A stretch of DNA of 64,000 nt from Anadara kagoshimensis. Taxonomy: Eukaryota > Mollusca > Bivalvia > Arcoida > Arcidae. The notes beneath the pieces are model-generated. The model ran no database searches. It worked only from the letters and a program-made list of their open reading frames with translations, and was not told where the DNA came from. The stretch is from positions 42,911,490 to 42,975,489 of the forward strand of contig CM037869.1 in assembly GCA_021292105.1 (NCBI GenBank), given 5' to 3'. This document shows positions 14,701 to 29,700 of this stretch, in pieces. The position numbers were made by a program, and so were the translations under genes. Position 1 is the stretch's first letter, and every line of letters begins with the position of its first letter.

Positions 14701-17700
14701 CACTTCCCTGGTGGAAGTTCACGTGTCTAACCTAACTTGTCAGTTCCAAAGTTTTTACTTTGCTTCTGGATTGTGATTCGGAAATGGATAAGTATGTTTG
14801 TTTTTGATTTGTATCATATTCAAATCCGTTAAGAGAGTCTACAAAAGATAATTTTTATTTCACTAATGCATCCCCCTATTTAAATGTAAATAACGTAATT
14901 TTGGTGTTGATGTGGGGCCGTTTTTCCCTAACCCCTATCGTACTAACCAGCAATGAAAACAATGTCTCAATTTGAAAGACAGATCAGGAGTGAAATTGAA
15001 TACTTTCTTGTAATACAAACACAAACATTCCAATCCATGTCCAAATCAAGGTTCTAAAGGAAATTAAAATGTTAAAACAGGCAAATTTACAAACTAGGTA
15101 AAGTTCCACCAGGAAGTGAGTCCGGGTGCTCCGGAAAGGTAAGCGTCTCCTGTTTAGCCACAAGTGTATTTAAAATAGGGAATGATAAGAACATGGAACT
15201 ATGGATCGACGAATATATCATGGGTTAGTTTAATACAGAGGCATCACACTTATACTTGTAAAAAATGATAACTGATTACATAATAAAACGGTTATTTCAT
15301 AGGACTTTCTTGGATATTTTGGAACAATTGAATTCATTTTCTCATCGAATCATTATGATCTATGTCACGAAATACCTGATAATTTCAAAAACAACTAGAA
15401 ATTCGTTAGCCCAACATATTTCGATATAGGAAAAAAATTATAAATTATGATATTGGCTATTTTGTTTCGTTATAACAAGATACAATCTTGATTGGTGGCA
15501 TTTATATATTGTCTCGGTCGGATATCAACGGATTTTTCTCAATACGTATTCTTTATTATTGGTGATCCAAAATGTGGTTTAATGATAAATGTATATCAGC
15601 ATTAATGTTACTTTGGTACATAATCAATGTTAAACCTAATTTTAGATATATTGCTGACATACATCAACATACCCGATAAGTAAAAAAAAATATTATATAC
15701 CTCAGATTTCTCCAAATTTCCATTAATACCAACATTATCCCACGTCACTATTAAGACCCATTCAGCATGAAAGTTGGATATTCCATAAAAATGTCTGACA
15801 TCTCGTGTAGCTGTTGTTAAAATGTTATACGTCTTGCCATTGTCGTGAAGTATATTTTTTCTATCGTAAGCCTGATAGTATATATGGGAATTTGCATACC
15901 GAGTGTCAATATCGGTCCAAAATGGTGCAATAAAATCAATACCAGCTAACTGATTGAATGGTATTGGTTCTGGTGGATTGAAATTACGTGCAACTGTGAA
16001 TGATATTAGACCGTTTGATCCAATCTGAAAAATGTAAAATAGTTTCAATTTTTATATAAACAGCTGGACCTATCCTGAATATTTTCGCTACTAATGAATA
16101 GTTGCTTTTATTCCCTTGCGATTTAATTCCGCTATATTTGTGGTTTGACTTATAGCACGAAATTAAATACCAATTGCATTTTTTCATGTAGCATTAATTT
16201 AACTGATAATACGGACAGAAAATTGTTTACACTCGCTACTGCACCACGAAATTTTATACCCGTGAATACGTTCTAGTGTTTGAGCCGTGAAATTTTATCC
16301 TCACAAAATTAAACAACTATACAGTATTTATAGTTGCATAATGTTGTCATTCACATAACAATCCATACAAATTAGGTTTAATACATGACCTTCCACCTAG
16401 GAAGTGAGGCAGGGTTCTCCGGAAGGTTATAATTAAATTAAAACCGTCACCAATCAAGTTTTAATTTTCTGGGGTATGATGAAAGGATGTCGCCTGTTTG
16501 TATTGTTGGATATCTTTCATCAGAAACTGAAAACTCGTTTACAATTAGAATGATTTGCATCATGAAATGACATTTAAAATTGGATTGATTCTTATTCAGG
16601 AGTTCAGAAACAAATTGCATGCTTAGACACACTAAATCTTGTTGACATTAAACTAAAAGTGCATTTATTACCGAAATAATGAAAAACAATTTAGGACAAC
16701 TACAGTGTTTCTTATATTGAATAAGCTTATATCCTTTAGTCAATTCCATGCAAACTAAAGATATCATTTATAACAAAAATATTAATCTTAATTATTGATA
16801 AAACATAAACGAAGGCTCATATGAAAATAAATACATGAGAAAACGGCATTAACCCTTAAGAATGGATAATGTTCAAACGTTCGCACCATATGTCCGATAT
16901 ATAACAATATATATAACCTTTTATACATATGAAAACATACACGGTTATAAAAGATGTACATGCATTTATAAATAAAGATAAATGTAAACACGTACTTGGA
17001 GAAAATCGAAAAATCTGTTAACAGTAGGAAAACCAATCGGTATAGATATTCGTGGTGACATAACCTCATCTCCTTCCATTAAAAAATCGCCTGACTGAAA
17101 TCCGTATGGATAAATACCTGTAAATGGATTTAGAACTTTTTAAAGATGAATTACTGTAAATGTATTTAATTTAGTGTTCATTTATTTTCACGGTTTAACA
17201 AATTTAGACATACCCGTGCAGTTATATTTTTTTACGTTTTTTGAGATATGAACTATAACACGATGAGCATATAATAATTTCGCTTGGTATTATTTTTCGT
17301 GCAAAACAAACGACCGCGAAATAAGCGAAAATTATTACACCTCGAAAAAAATGCGTTTACAGTAATTGTATTAAAAACTAGAAAAACTGTGAGCCACAAA
17401 CTAACAAAAAATACCCCCGCTCGCAAAAATCCATCGGATCAAATTTTAAATAGGAGGTGCACATCTACAATATATCACAAAGATTGTGTGAAAGTTTTAT
17501 GAAAATCCATGAAAGGGTTTAGGAGGAGTTGCGGATAAGAGATAAGTACCCTAAGGTGTAACGGAAGGACAGACACCCCTATCACTATATACCCCCCACT
17601 TTTTAAGCGAGGGGTATAATAATAACAATAGCATAAAACAAACATAACTGGGAATAGATAAGATAGTTTTCCAAGAAACTTGACGTTTAAAAGAAAAATA

Positions 17701-20700
17701 GTCGGTTATATCAAATGATCAATGGGGTTCGCCGCCGCACCACGTGATCAATACCTCTCAACGTTTGTGCGGACTATTTTGGAAAACGTCACAAATTCCC
17801 AAAATAATGTCGTTTTTACGGGAAAACGTCATATTGTGAGATTCCATGTCCATTGGAAACAAGCGTTTTTCAGACTCGTTAGAAGGTATCACGTGGTACA
17901 GCGACGAACCCCATTGTTAAGTGACATTAATCAACATCATTAATATTCATGACTTCTGTTCTTGAGTTAAGGTAGCACAAAGTCATGCTCGACCATTTTA
18001 TCAAATGTTTGTTTACCGAACGTCAATATTAATAGCTCAATATCAATTCAAAAGGTTTTCCAAACAAACAATAACTGGAAAAAACTGTTTTTTTCAAACC
18101 ATGCGCATGCTCAAAATACCGATATACAATGTCAAATCCATCTACTTTGCCGAAGATTTTTCCTGTTTTTCTTTTCCTGTGAAGGTATGTATAATGACTA
18201 TTTCAAACATTTACCTGTTTTCGATGACTATATTTTTCTCTGAGAGAATTTGTTACATATTTAGAGTCAAGTGGATTAATGGTGTTTTACACCCAGCTAA
18301 AATTATTTTTTACTTATATCGAGGCGGTCTTTTAAAGGAATGTTGAGGGAGAATGTAACTAAACGTACTGACAAAATTCCTCACACCAAGAGCTGTTAAA
18401 ATTGTGATTTATAAGCGCGTTTAGATCGCTTGATTGTATACTGTAAAACAGATTATTGTTGCGGCATGATATTTTCGCAATATTTGTATCAAAGTCATTT
18501 CGCGGCATGGAATTTTCGCGATATTCCGTTGTGAGCCCGATCCCATCGTGAGCCCCTCATGTAAAAGTTGTAGGTATGTACGTAAAATTGCCTGTTCTCT
18601 CGTTATGAACATCTCCATCTGTAATCACATGTGAATTGCGTTTTATAATAAAGTATTTGAGTGTTTAGTACTTTTTAAAATGGATAATGGATCTTGTATG
18701 GATTTTAATAAATGTGCGTAAAACTATTTCTTTCCATTTTTTCTTTGCTTTAGATATACTTCAAGACAAAAAAACCTAGTGTGTTCCGAACAGTTACTTA
18801 CACGTTATTACTTTCTCAGTGTTTACATGATTAATATGTATTTATACCGTAGCGATCGAAAACAGTCCATTCATATTTAATCGATCAAATTTATTTTCGC
18901 GCATATTATTTTTGCGATTTTTTATGAACTCGCGAATCACGCAAAAATAACATGCACGCAAAAATTTCATGTTTTACAGTAGACCCTACATTTTGATTTA
19001 GATTTTGTGTTTACCGTTATTGTTTTGTAAAATATTTTGACTTGATGAAGGGATCATTGTTTTTATTATAAAATGATATTTTTCATGCAATTTTATTGGG
19101 CTAAAAGTCGTCACATGATCAAATTAAATAATGTAATGACCTGGCACGTGCAAGAAAAGTTGATTGAAAAAATGCTATTGACCGGAGATTGCTTATCTTC
19201 TTTGGAGTTAATTTTGATCTGAAAAGAAGCTACTTATTTACTCCAGTTAATGGTGCTTCCAAAATAGGAGGAAGATTTGGAAGAACAACACATTTTAACA
19301 ACAATGGCAGCAGGTGGAAAATTTGTGTCATTGTCGACTGAAGAAAAAGACGCTTTGTAAAATTGTCAAAAAAAAAAAAAACCAAAAAACAATAAATTAC
19401 ACAAAAATTCAAAGTGAAGTGATTTTGCATTTTCATAGCTTATTTTTATTTTTACCTATAATAAAACAATTAAAGCACCAATTTGAGGTCAATATATGTT
19501 TAATTGACCACTGAATAGCTATATTGATCTCGGGCAAGCCCTCGGTCAATATTGCTATACAGTGGTCAATAAAACATAGACCTCAAATTTGTGCCATAAT
19601 TATATAATATTAAGTCTGTCGAAAACTGGTAAAAAACAACTTACTGCCTGGTGATAAACTAGAAGTTGGAATCGGGTATGGTTTGCCTGTACCGGTGACT
19701 GAAATGGTAAAAGGGAAAATAAATAGCTGTTAAATCTAATATAAAACACAACATTGAAATTATATAGCGATTTGAATAAATAGCATATTATACCAGTATC
19801 AATTTAACATCACTTGGCAAGAAAAAAAGTTTTACAAGACAAAGTGTTAACCTTATTTAATAAAGTATTTATTCTAAAACATGGGTAAAATGCGTTGTTA
19901 CGTATAGGGATTTCGTTTACGTTGTTACGAATAGAAATTTTGTTTACACTTTTGATATTTACCCAATTAAGTTAAAGCCTATTACTTATGATTATCAAGA
20001 ATCACTTTTTAACTAGAACCAGCAACTTAGAAATGTTTATTCAAACGGAACTTTAAAAGATTCAATTGGACTATGTGCACTATATTGCATATTTGTCAGT
20101 AGAAACAGTTATTTTAATAAACACCATTTTTTAAGAATAAAAATTGAATATCTGTACAAGTAATAATTTTTGTTGAAGACCTATGTTTTATACGCAAGAG
20201 AGCCACACGAAATAATCCATACCATGGTTATTTTAGAACACGAAAAACTTTTTAAACCGGCGATTAGTTTGGGTATTTACAATGACATTGCTCAACGAAA
20301 TACTAATCAATGCCCGAATCATAATACAGAAGCAAGGTAAACACCTTAAAGCGGACAAGTAGCTTAGACCCACAAACTTCCACCAGAAAAATGAGGCAGT
20401 GTGCTCCGGAAGAGTTATCACCTTCTGTTTAGCTAGCTACACCCGCCGCGTATATTGTCATAATTGAATGAAAGAAACATGGAACTATGGGACGTCAAAT
20501 ATATCAAGGGCAATCCTGGACACAGACACATCTGTGCTTAATTTTAGAAACAAATTTTAGAGTGAGTAAAAATATTGAAGGTGTTTACGTATTAAACAAT
20601 TTAACAGTATCGCGCTAATAAAGTTTATCTATTTGCAAATTACATACCGTTTATACATTCCATCACTTTGTCTCCGATGTGTTCGTGTAAGAATTTATAA

Positions 20701-23700
20701 TTAAAGTCTAATGTTGAGGCCATTTCCGTAGAACTGCACCTAAAATAGCTTTCCTGATACGTGTTCATGTAGTAGAGGATAATATTGTCAAACTCTCTAA
20801 AATTATTAAATCATAAAGCTTAATTTGCAAATCAGTTCTAAATATTAATAAATATAAATTGAAACAAATATTAAAATGTCAATTTCTTATTTATTATATC
20901 CAGTTTATCGAGTATCTGTTTAAATGGCTACTTTCTGTTTCTGATTGGTTTTACAATGAATTTTCCATGTAAACCACATGATTAATTAAGAGCAGTAACA
21001 GCATTATTCAGTCTATTTAAAAGCCAGTCGATGTATTATAAAGTGTGACATGGATAAGTATATATGATTTTGATTGTAACTTTTTTCTAAAATTAACAAA
21101 TGTTCAAGGTCCCGCCCATGTATCCCATTATTAATCAAAAACTAACATAATGATCCATGTCTGAATCGCAATTTAGAAGCATAGTAAAAACTTTGAAACT
21201 GACAAGTTAGGTTATACACGTGATCTTCCACCTGGGAAATAAGACCGGTTGCTCCGGATGGGTAAGCACCTCCTGTTCAGCTAGCTTCACCCACCAACAT
21301 GTGTATGATCATAATTGAATGAAAGGAACATGGAACTATGGGACGTCAAACATATTCAGGGCGACCCTGGACACATGAATATAGCATTTTAGGAGTGTAT
21401 CAAAAATAAATGTAAAGAAATAAGTTAATAATTGTTTATGTTTTAAAAAGACTGGGTACTGCAACTCAATAGGAACTTACTGGCAAATTGAACTGTTTGA
21501 ATTTCGCATGTTGGAAATACGTTCTCTGGATACAAACTCTGATACACCAAACAATCCAACAAATTTTGCAACATCATCATCGCAATAAGTCGCGTTATTT
21601 TCTACTATATCTAAAACAAACCATATATAAAAAATAATAATAGTAATAATAGCAACAATAATAATATTATATCATGACATCCAATAAATTATCTACTGAA
21701 AATATTTATAAAATCGAAACGGTAGTCATGTCTTATGACAGAAATGAGAATCTTCATCAATAAAAAAATCGGACAATTCGAGTTAAAATTAACAAGGATT
21801 TAATTTGAGTAAATTTGAGTACATGACAAATTATTGAAGGGATCCTATACAATTTGTGTATTACTGATGCCACGCACGGATGTGCAACTTGAATTCTACA
21901 TGTGAATAGAAGAAATGTATTCTAAATGTAAAAGGGCCGCCTGTTGCCAATTAAAAATGGGAACAATTCAACGAGACTACTTTATTATTTGACTCTTGGT
22001 ACTTTGTCATCATTGTCATATTCGCTAACCGTTTAATGCCAAACTGTCGATGTGCGTATTTTGCTATGCCTAGATAGGTTCTTGTTTTGAATTGTTAAGA
22101 ACTTAGGTGATAATGGAAATCCTGTTAGGTAAATGTCAAGGATTTGGCAGACAATAGAATTTTGAATAAAGTGAAACGTGGGAACCATGTACAATACACT
22201 ATTATAAGGTTTTCAATAGATCAATACATAGAAATGTAAAGCAATGTTACGTAAGATTGCTACACTAAATGAAAATCGTGTGATCTTTTTCGATGAGATT
22301 CTGTTCACCAAAAATATTCAAAAGAATTATAAACACAATGCCTTTCACTAGATTACATAGCAGTTTAAACAATTTTTAGAAATTTCAAAATTTTAAAACA
22401 GTTGCTATTACGACATATAGCCAATTTTTGAGTTAATTTTAGAAATGAATAAAAAGATTCAGAATATAAATGAAAATATTCCATCTGGAACAGATTTTGT
22501 TATCAATTTTACATACTGTGACCATGGTTATCTACGTCTAGTCACTTGGGAGATTTTTGCCTTGAAAGTGACGTCTATGATATCTTGATTTTGTTAAATA
22601 TTTTAAAAAAGAAATGTTTAAATTTTACAGACGGACAATGGAAGACATACGGTTAACCGTAACAACAATTCCTCTGGCAACCCTAAAAAAGGGGAAACTT
22701 TATTCAAAATTCTGACCTTCACAGTTTTGGACAAGTTCATATACTACAGATCCGTTGAGGACTTGGTCTTTGAACCAGTTGTGTATTGACGATAATCCAC
22801 ATTTAACATAAGAATGACCATAATTGTTATAATAATATTCCCTTGTGCAATTCAGAACATGTCGATAATACCTGAAATGAAGAAGAAGAAAACTAAGATG
22901 ATTCGTTGATTAAATAGGTGTTTACGTCCCAGTTAAGAATGTTTCACTTATATGGAGACGCCACAAGGGTAAAGAGAACATGACAGACATTAGTGTATTT
23001 AAAGTGCACCCTAAGCAATGTACAGGGGTGGATCTATAACGTACCACTCAGGTCACTGATTTCGATTTTTGGTGTCTGCACCGTAAGGCTTCGCGACTTT
23101 CATTTCTGCTGAGTGATTGGCGAAAGAACATTCATTTCCTATATTCAAGTCTTGGTCAGACTTGGCCATCTTTCGAACCCATGACGAAGCGCACATTCTA
23201 CCAACTTAGCTACTGTTGTGGTATGTTTAATGAGACAAGAACATGAGCAAATTAAAACATAAGTTGTAGGTTAACAAGTATTTTTCAATTGCTTATACAA
23301 TGCTTCAAAGCAGAAAATACAAAAAAGGAGTAAACAAAGCAAAAAAATGGTCTGTAGCTCTTTCCCTGTCGTAATAAATTTGGATGATGTCCGATAAGAA
23401 GAAAAGGCATGGATAGAGATAGTGTTAAGGTAGTTCCATACTTTACAAATCGCCTGAAAACACATATTGAAATTTTGATATGTTGTACATGGGCATAAAC
23501 CATTCAAATGCCAAAATTTCAGGGCAGGTATTCGACTTGCTTCTGAAGCGCCACCTGGTGGCCATTTTCACGACATAAATGATCAAATTTTAACTGCTGT
23601 TATCGACAAATACGCTTTAATATTTTTTGTCATGCTTAGAAACCAAAAGTGTCTTGCATTTAAATTAACCATTATATCATGGAGATTATTTGTACCAATG

Positions 23701-26700
23701 GAATTTTACTTCCGGTCACGTGGTATTTTTCTACAGCGCCACCTATCAAGAGAGAACATTAATTTTCGGAAAACTAAAATTAACACCCTTTCGTTAGTTT
23801 GTAGTTTTTTAAAAAAACTAAGTCGAATACGACCCCTGATTTTCACATATATTGCACATGAATATATGTTTGATTTTCGGAAACAAAAAATAGGGGGTCG
23901 TCAAGCTACTTTTTTCATAAAATTGCATCAAAATCGTGAAACAAGTAAACAGCCTCATTCCTTACGTAAGAAGCTACTAATAATGTCCTAGTATACTATT
24001 ATGAACTCAATGTTTTTCGTTTGGTATTAACAAATAAACAAAAACATTGATTGTGAGCTATTTGGTTAGGCAAAAAATTAAAAAAAAAATAATTGAAATA
24101 TCATATGTTCTGTCACCCATAGAAACCCATAGCAACCGTTACCCAACACAGCTCAGTTAAAGTGGAAAGGGGATTCGTATACATTGATGAAGCATTTTTG
24201 ATTCTAGGCCGCTGAATGAAACGCAAATACAAGAGCATAGTCAAACTGATAAAATTTGACACCAAGAAAAATTATTATACAGTATGTTTATTGAAGAATC
24301 GTCAGTTTGTATCCTACTATTTGTATTTCAAATCACCAAACAAAACAAAAAAAACCAAACATAAACCGGCATTTAAAATACCGTCTTCAAAATTTAAACA
24401 ATGTACTCAAATCTTTCAATTATTTAGAATAGTACTATCAAAAGTGTAGATCTACCTAATTTCCGTTATGTACAATATATATTTTCTTCTTAAAAATAGT
24501 GCACATAATTGATATTGTGAATTCTAATCTTTTGTGAATGCAGAAAATTATTCTACTGCATAATAGCATAACAGCGTTCCCGCCATAATTCTGTAGGCGC
24601 CGAAGACCACACATTCGTGACGTCATAGATAAAAAAGACGTCAAATCAGACATTTCGACCGTACGCACAAAAGACGACGTCACTATGGTATGGAACTACT
24701 TTAAGGACTAACCATTTAAATAAGTATTGCCTTAACTGACGGTAACGTGATTCATTCAAGACCTTCAGGTCACTTTGAAATCAAGTTCAATTGTTTCAAT
24801 TTCATTTGTGTTCCTAAGACACTATTTCTAATTTTGAATTAAGAAATATTCACTTAGGTCGTCATGTATTGACATTATAAGTAAGCATGCACTGGATAGG
24901 TATGAACCACGACTTTCAAAATGATTTGACAAGTTTTTGTGAGAAGTTACGGTTTATTTATTCTTAAATTTTAATTTCGTACTTACTGACATCCTGCAGT
25001 ATGATCTATCATTCCAGAATTGTTAAACCCTGTTTGGATACCACGGAAACATCGACGGAAATATGTGTAAGTGTCTGACCTTCTAACGTTAAATCCATTA
25101 CACATATAAAATATATCGTTAGGATCTAAAATTTATATTTGAAAACAATAAAGTAACAATCATACTAGCTTTTGGTATTTGATATTTTCAATGTCATAAC
25201 GAGTCTACTGTTTTCAATATCAAAGCACAAAGAAAACAGTTTATGTTCAAATCATAATCCTAAAAGTAAGGTTAAAATTTTTAGAACTGACAAATTAAGA
25301 TAAATACATTAAACTTCTGAAGAGAGACCAGAGATATAAGCACACGATAACAGATATTTAAAAATCACCACGATAAGACAAGCAAAACGAAGATACCATA
25401 ATTATCATGATTATATTACTTAAATTTCGATTTTTACAGATACGTATTTCTGTAGAATTTAATTCACTCAAAATAAAAATAATTACAATATCGGTCTAAA
25501 AAGTTTCATTGCATGTTTTGTTTACGTCATTACAGATAACCACAAGACGCAAAACTATTTGTTAAAAAAAATATGATGGCATTAGAATGACAAAAGTTGG
25601 GCAAGTACAACACGCTCTCTCTCAAACACATAGTGTGCATTCATTTTAATGGATTTTGCCATTGTACCACGTGAAAAAAACCTCTTAACGTTTGTTCGAA
25701 ATTTTTTGGAACATTTTTAAGTATTAAATCGCGGCAATAACGTCATTTCTATGGGACACGTCAACTGCTTCCATTTCAGAGTTGAAAGAGTAATGTTGTT
25801 TAACGTCCCAGTCAAAAATATTTCACTTATATCGAGACGTACTTCCATTCCACATCCAGTAAACACAATCGTTCCACGCATACGTAAGGGGTATCACGTA
25901 GTACACTGGCGAAAACCATTATCAGTGGCAGACATGGGCTTGCCAATCAATTTGTCAAATATCGTTTTACAGCACGGTATATTGCTACCACTTCCTGATT
26001 GATTCTATGAATTCAATACGAATCTATTCTGACTTCCGTTTCTAATTAAATTATATTCGTTAATGTATCATATAATCTTATGAGTTCATGTGTAAAAAAA
26101 GTGTACCTTATTTTACGAAATGAGCAAACTATTGGCTAAAGATCATACAGAAGCAAAATATCACATTAGATTTATTTTCCAAGATGTTGAAAAGATACCC
26201 AAAAAGGACCAAAATATAGGCAACCTTTACAGTTTTTCTATTTGGAGGACAGTGGCCTGTATTTGGTTAATATAAAAACAACTGAATTAATTATTCCATA
26301 TAAAAAATTTCTATAATTTCAACATGAAATGAAATGTTTATAGTTGATCATGGACTTAGATTATGCTTGGTTTATGATTTTTCATTAATTTAAAGGTCCC
26401 CTAGAAATTATTTCTATTTCTGACTCAAAAACCTTCATTTGTTATAACACCACTTAACTTAAGGACGCTACAAATAAGGCTGATATTTTTAATTTGGTCT
26501 TATTGTATCTATTTATAATTAATTGAGGGTTGTCTATTACTTCTCTATTAGGGACTTAGAAATTTTTGTTTGAAAAAACAAAGGATGCTATATCTAAGAT
26601 AAGTAAAGTCTAGCTCTTGTACATTTTTAATTATTTATAGGTCCCGATTTAGGGACCAACAGCCTACAATTGTGTAAATTAAAAACTACTTGGCCAAGTA

Positions 26701-29700
26701 AAGTGATCCATATAATTATAATATCTAAAGTTTAACTTTATCAATTTAGCTGTTTATCATTTTTAAAAAATTATATGGGCCTACTACATTTTCTGCATTT
26801 GGTGCCCTACAACTAAGATTTGTGCAATCCGACTCTATAAGGTTTCTATATATATCTAGATAATAAATCGTTTGGTCTGTTATTAGTTTGTGACCTTGAG
26901 CTTTGAAATCATGACCTTGAAACATATCAAAATTATGTCAATACCTAAAATATTCTAATATATATGCCTATAGAAAAAGTTTATAGTTTTCCAGATAGAT
27001 AATCAAAAACAAACATACTTATCCATCTCCGAACCACAATCCAGAAGCAAAGTAAAAACCCTGGAACTGACAAGTTAGGTTAGACACGTGAACTTCCACC
27101 AGGGAAGTGAGGCCGGGTGCTCCGAAAGGGTAAGCACCTCCTGTTTAGCTAGCTACACCCGTCACGTGTGTAATCAAAATTGTGCGAAAGGAACACGGAA
27201 CCATGAGACGCTAAATATATCCAAGGCAACCCCGGACACAGAGACACCAAACCTATCAACAATACTGTGATGACGGCCATAAAACTTTTTGAGGGCCTTG
27301 ATAAGCCTAGGCTTGCAATATCCCTGAGTCAACACTTTATTTGCAAGCAGCCTACTTCGTTGTACAAAGTCCCCGCAGTGGGAACAAGCTCTACCATAGC
27401 GTATTAATTGGGAAACAAAAACACCATAAGCAGGAGAAGCAGGTATATTGCTGCATAAAAAAAGGAAAGTTGACAATAGAAAAATTGAAGTCATCACGTT
27501 TGTCATAAAGTTTCAAATGTAGCCTTTCTTGTGCGTCATAATTCAGGTATAAGTCTAAATATGAAGCAGAACTTGAGGAATCAGTCGTGTCTTTTATTTC
27601 AAGCTCACTAGGATAGATGGCATTTACATAGTCTCCAAATTTAGGATTGTTAAGAGACAGAACGTCATCTATGTATCTGTATGTTGAGTTGAATGATTTG
27701 GCGACAGTCTTCTCTCCAGATTTAACAAGGTTCTGCATAAATTCTGCTTCGTAAGAATAAAAAAACAAATCAGCAAGCAATGGTGCACAGTTTGTACCCA
27801 TTGGTATACCGATTGTTTGCTGAAAAACTATATTACCAAACACAACAAATATGTTATCTATCAAAAACTCCAACATTTTGTTGATGGTATCTTCAGTATA
27901 TTTTTGTTTGGAATCCGTATGATGCTTGACAAAATAACCAGAATCTCTGTTCAGCACCAGATATTTGTATCTTGGCTTACCGTTTTTGTAGAAGAAAGAC
28001 AAGTGAATAATTTCTTTAAGACGTTCTTTCAATTTAGAATGAGGGATTGTGGTGTATAACCATTTCAGTCAATTTATAAATATATGACCTTGACTTTTGA
28101 ACCTATGATCTTGAAACATATCAAACTTGTCATTATCTCGATATATACAATATTGTAATATACACGCATATACGAAAAGTTATAGTTTTCCTGATAATTA
28201 AACATTTCAGGACTCTATAAAGTATATGCCAGTTTTCAAAACTTTTATTTCGCATATAGTTTTATGCTTTGAAAATGAAATATTATGTTTGTATTGAAAA
28301 ATGATTGCTTTATAATAAATACACTATGAAGGTCTACGACGGAGTTTGTTTCAAATATGGAACTTTATTAAATTAAACAAACTGCTAACAAATAAACTTT
28401 TGACGCTACGATAATGCAATCTGATGCTTATCATGGCCCTAAAAAATGTATGATCCTTGAGAAGTATGATGTCAATGTATCCAAAATTACCCTGGTTATA
28501 CTTGACGTCCCATAGTTCCAAAATCATCTCAATTTTGATTACAAAGATGGTGGATGTTGCTATCTAAATAGGAAGTACCGTTACAGAGAAAGCCATATAT
28601 ATGTCCACTACTGGCTAAAGTTTCGTAGTTTCTCCTACTGTAGTGATGTGATGTTCATTTAGTTATGAACATACGAACTATGTTCAATTCACGATATAAA
28701 ACAAAAAAAACCTGAAAGTTGGCAGTTAAACATGTAGACTTTCACCAGGGAAGTGCGGCTGTGTACTCCGATAGTGTAAAAATTTTAAATCATATTTTAT
28801 TACTTGGACAATTCTAACAGACATACACAACAAATTTGTTGTTGTCCCAGCTGATAAGGCTTCCAACAACATTATTCTTGTTTGTAAGAGATTCTACCTT
28901 CAATGTCTTATTAAGGAGCTTGGTCTAGATAGAATATCAAATAACCCTGCATATACTAGAACTAATTTTACTTTAGATGAAGTTCTTTCCAACCATAGAG
29001 GAGTTCTCGAATCTTTCGGTATCAATGGTAAAGAGGTTCTTGATCTTCGTTACTTGTATTAGATTCCTAAACTCCATAAAAATCCATACAAGGAAAAAAA
29101 TAGCAAGCTCATTTAAATGTACTACTTAATCATTTAAATCGGTAACTCTAACACAAATTTTGACAATCGTCAAAGATGGTCTTCAGTCTTTTTCAGAAAA
29201 AGCATATTCTACATCTAGAATCAACCAAATGCAGATTCTAAAAAATTCTAAAGAATTACTTGAACATCTTGCTTCTAATAGTTTATCTTATGTAAAAAGT
29301 ATAAAAACAATTGTCTACACTATATGCCACTAGCCCTCATTTAAATTGAAAGAACGTCTTAAAGAAATTATTCACTTGTCTTTCTTTTACAAAACGGTAA
29401 GCCAAGATACAAATATTTGGTGCTGAACAGAGATTATGGTTATTTTGTCATCATTCGGATTCAAAACAAAAATATACTGAAGATACCATCAACAAAATGT
29501 TGGAGTTTTCGATAGATAACATATTTGTTGTGTTTGGTAATATAGTTTTTCAGCTAAAAATCGGTATACAAATGGGTACAAACTGTGCACTATTGCTTGC
29601 TGATTTGTTTCTTTACTCTTATGAAGCAGAATTTATGCAGAACCTTGTTAAATCTGGAGAGAAGACTGTCGCCAAATCATTTAACTCAACATACAGATAT

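Noticed and set aside
18005..18346. 113-codon plus-strand open frame
   Set aside because: No recognisable domain, splice context or repeat relation; plausible by chance in AT-rich DNA.
21660..21730. Possible extra hammerhead (CGAAACGGTAGTC followed by ATGTC)
   Set aside because: GAAAC and a GTC are present but there is no CTGATGA core at proper spacing, and no family shoulders.
23632..23991. 119-codon plus-strand open frame
   Set aside because: It lies inside the TTAA-bounded element, has no family motif and low-complexity composition. I see no support as a gene or transposase.
27817..28059. 80-codon plus-strand frame, similar to minus-strand frames at 13752 and 42472
   Set aside because: These recur only because they are antisense to repeated Penelope RT copies.
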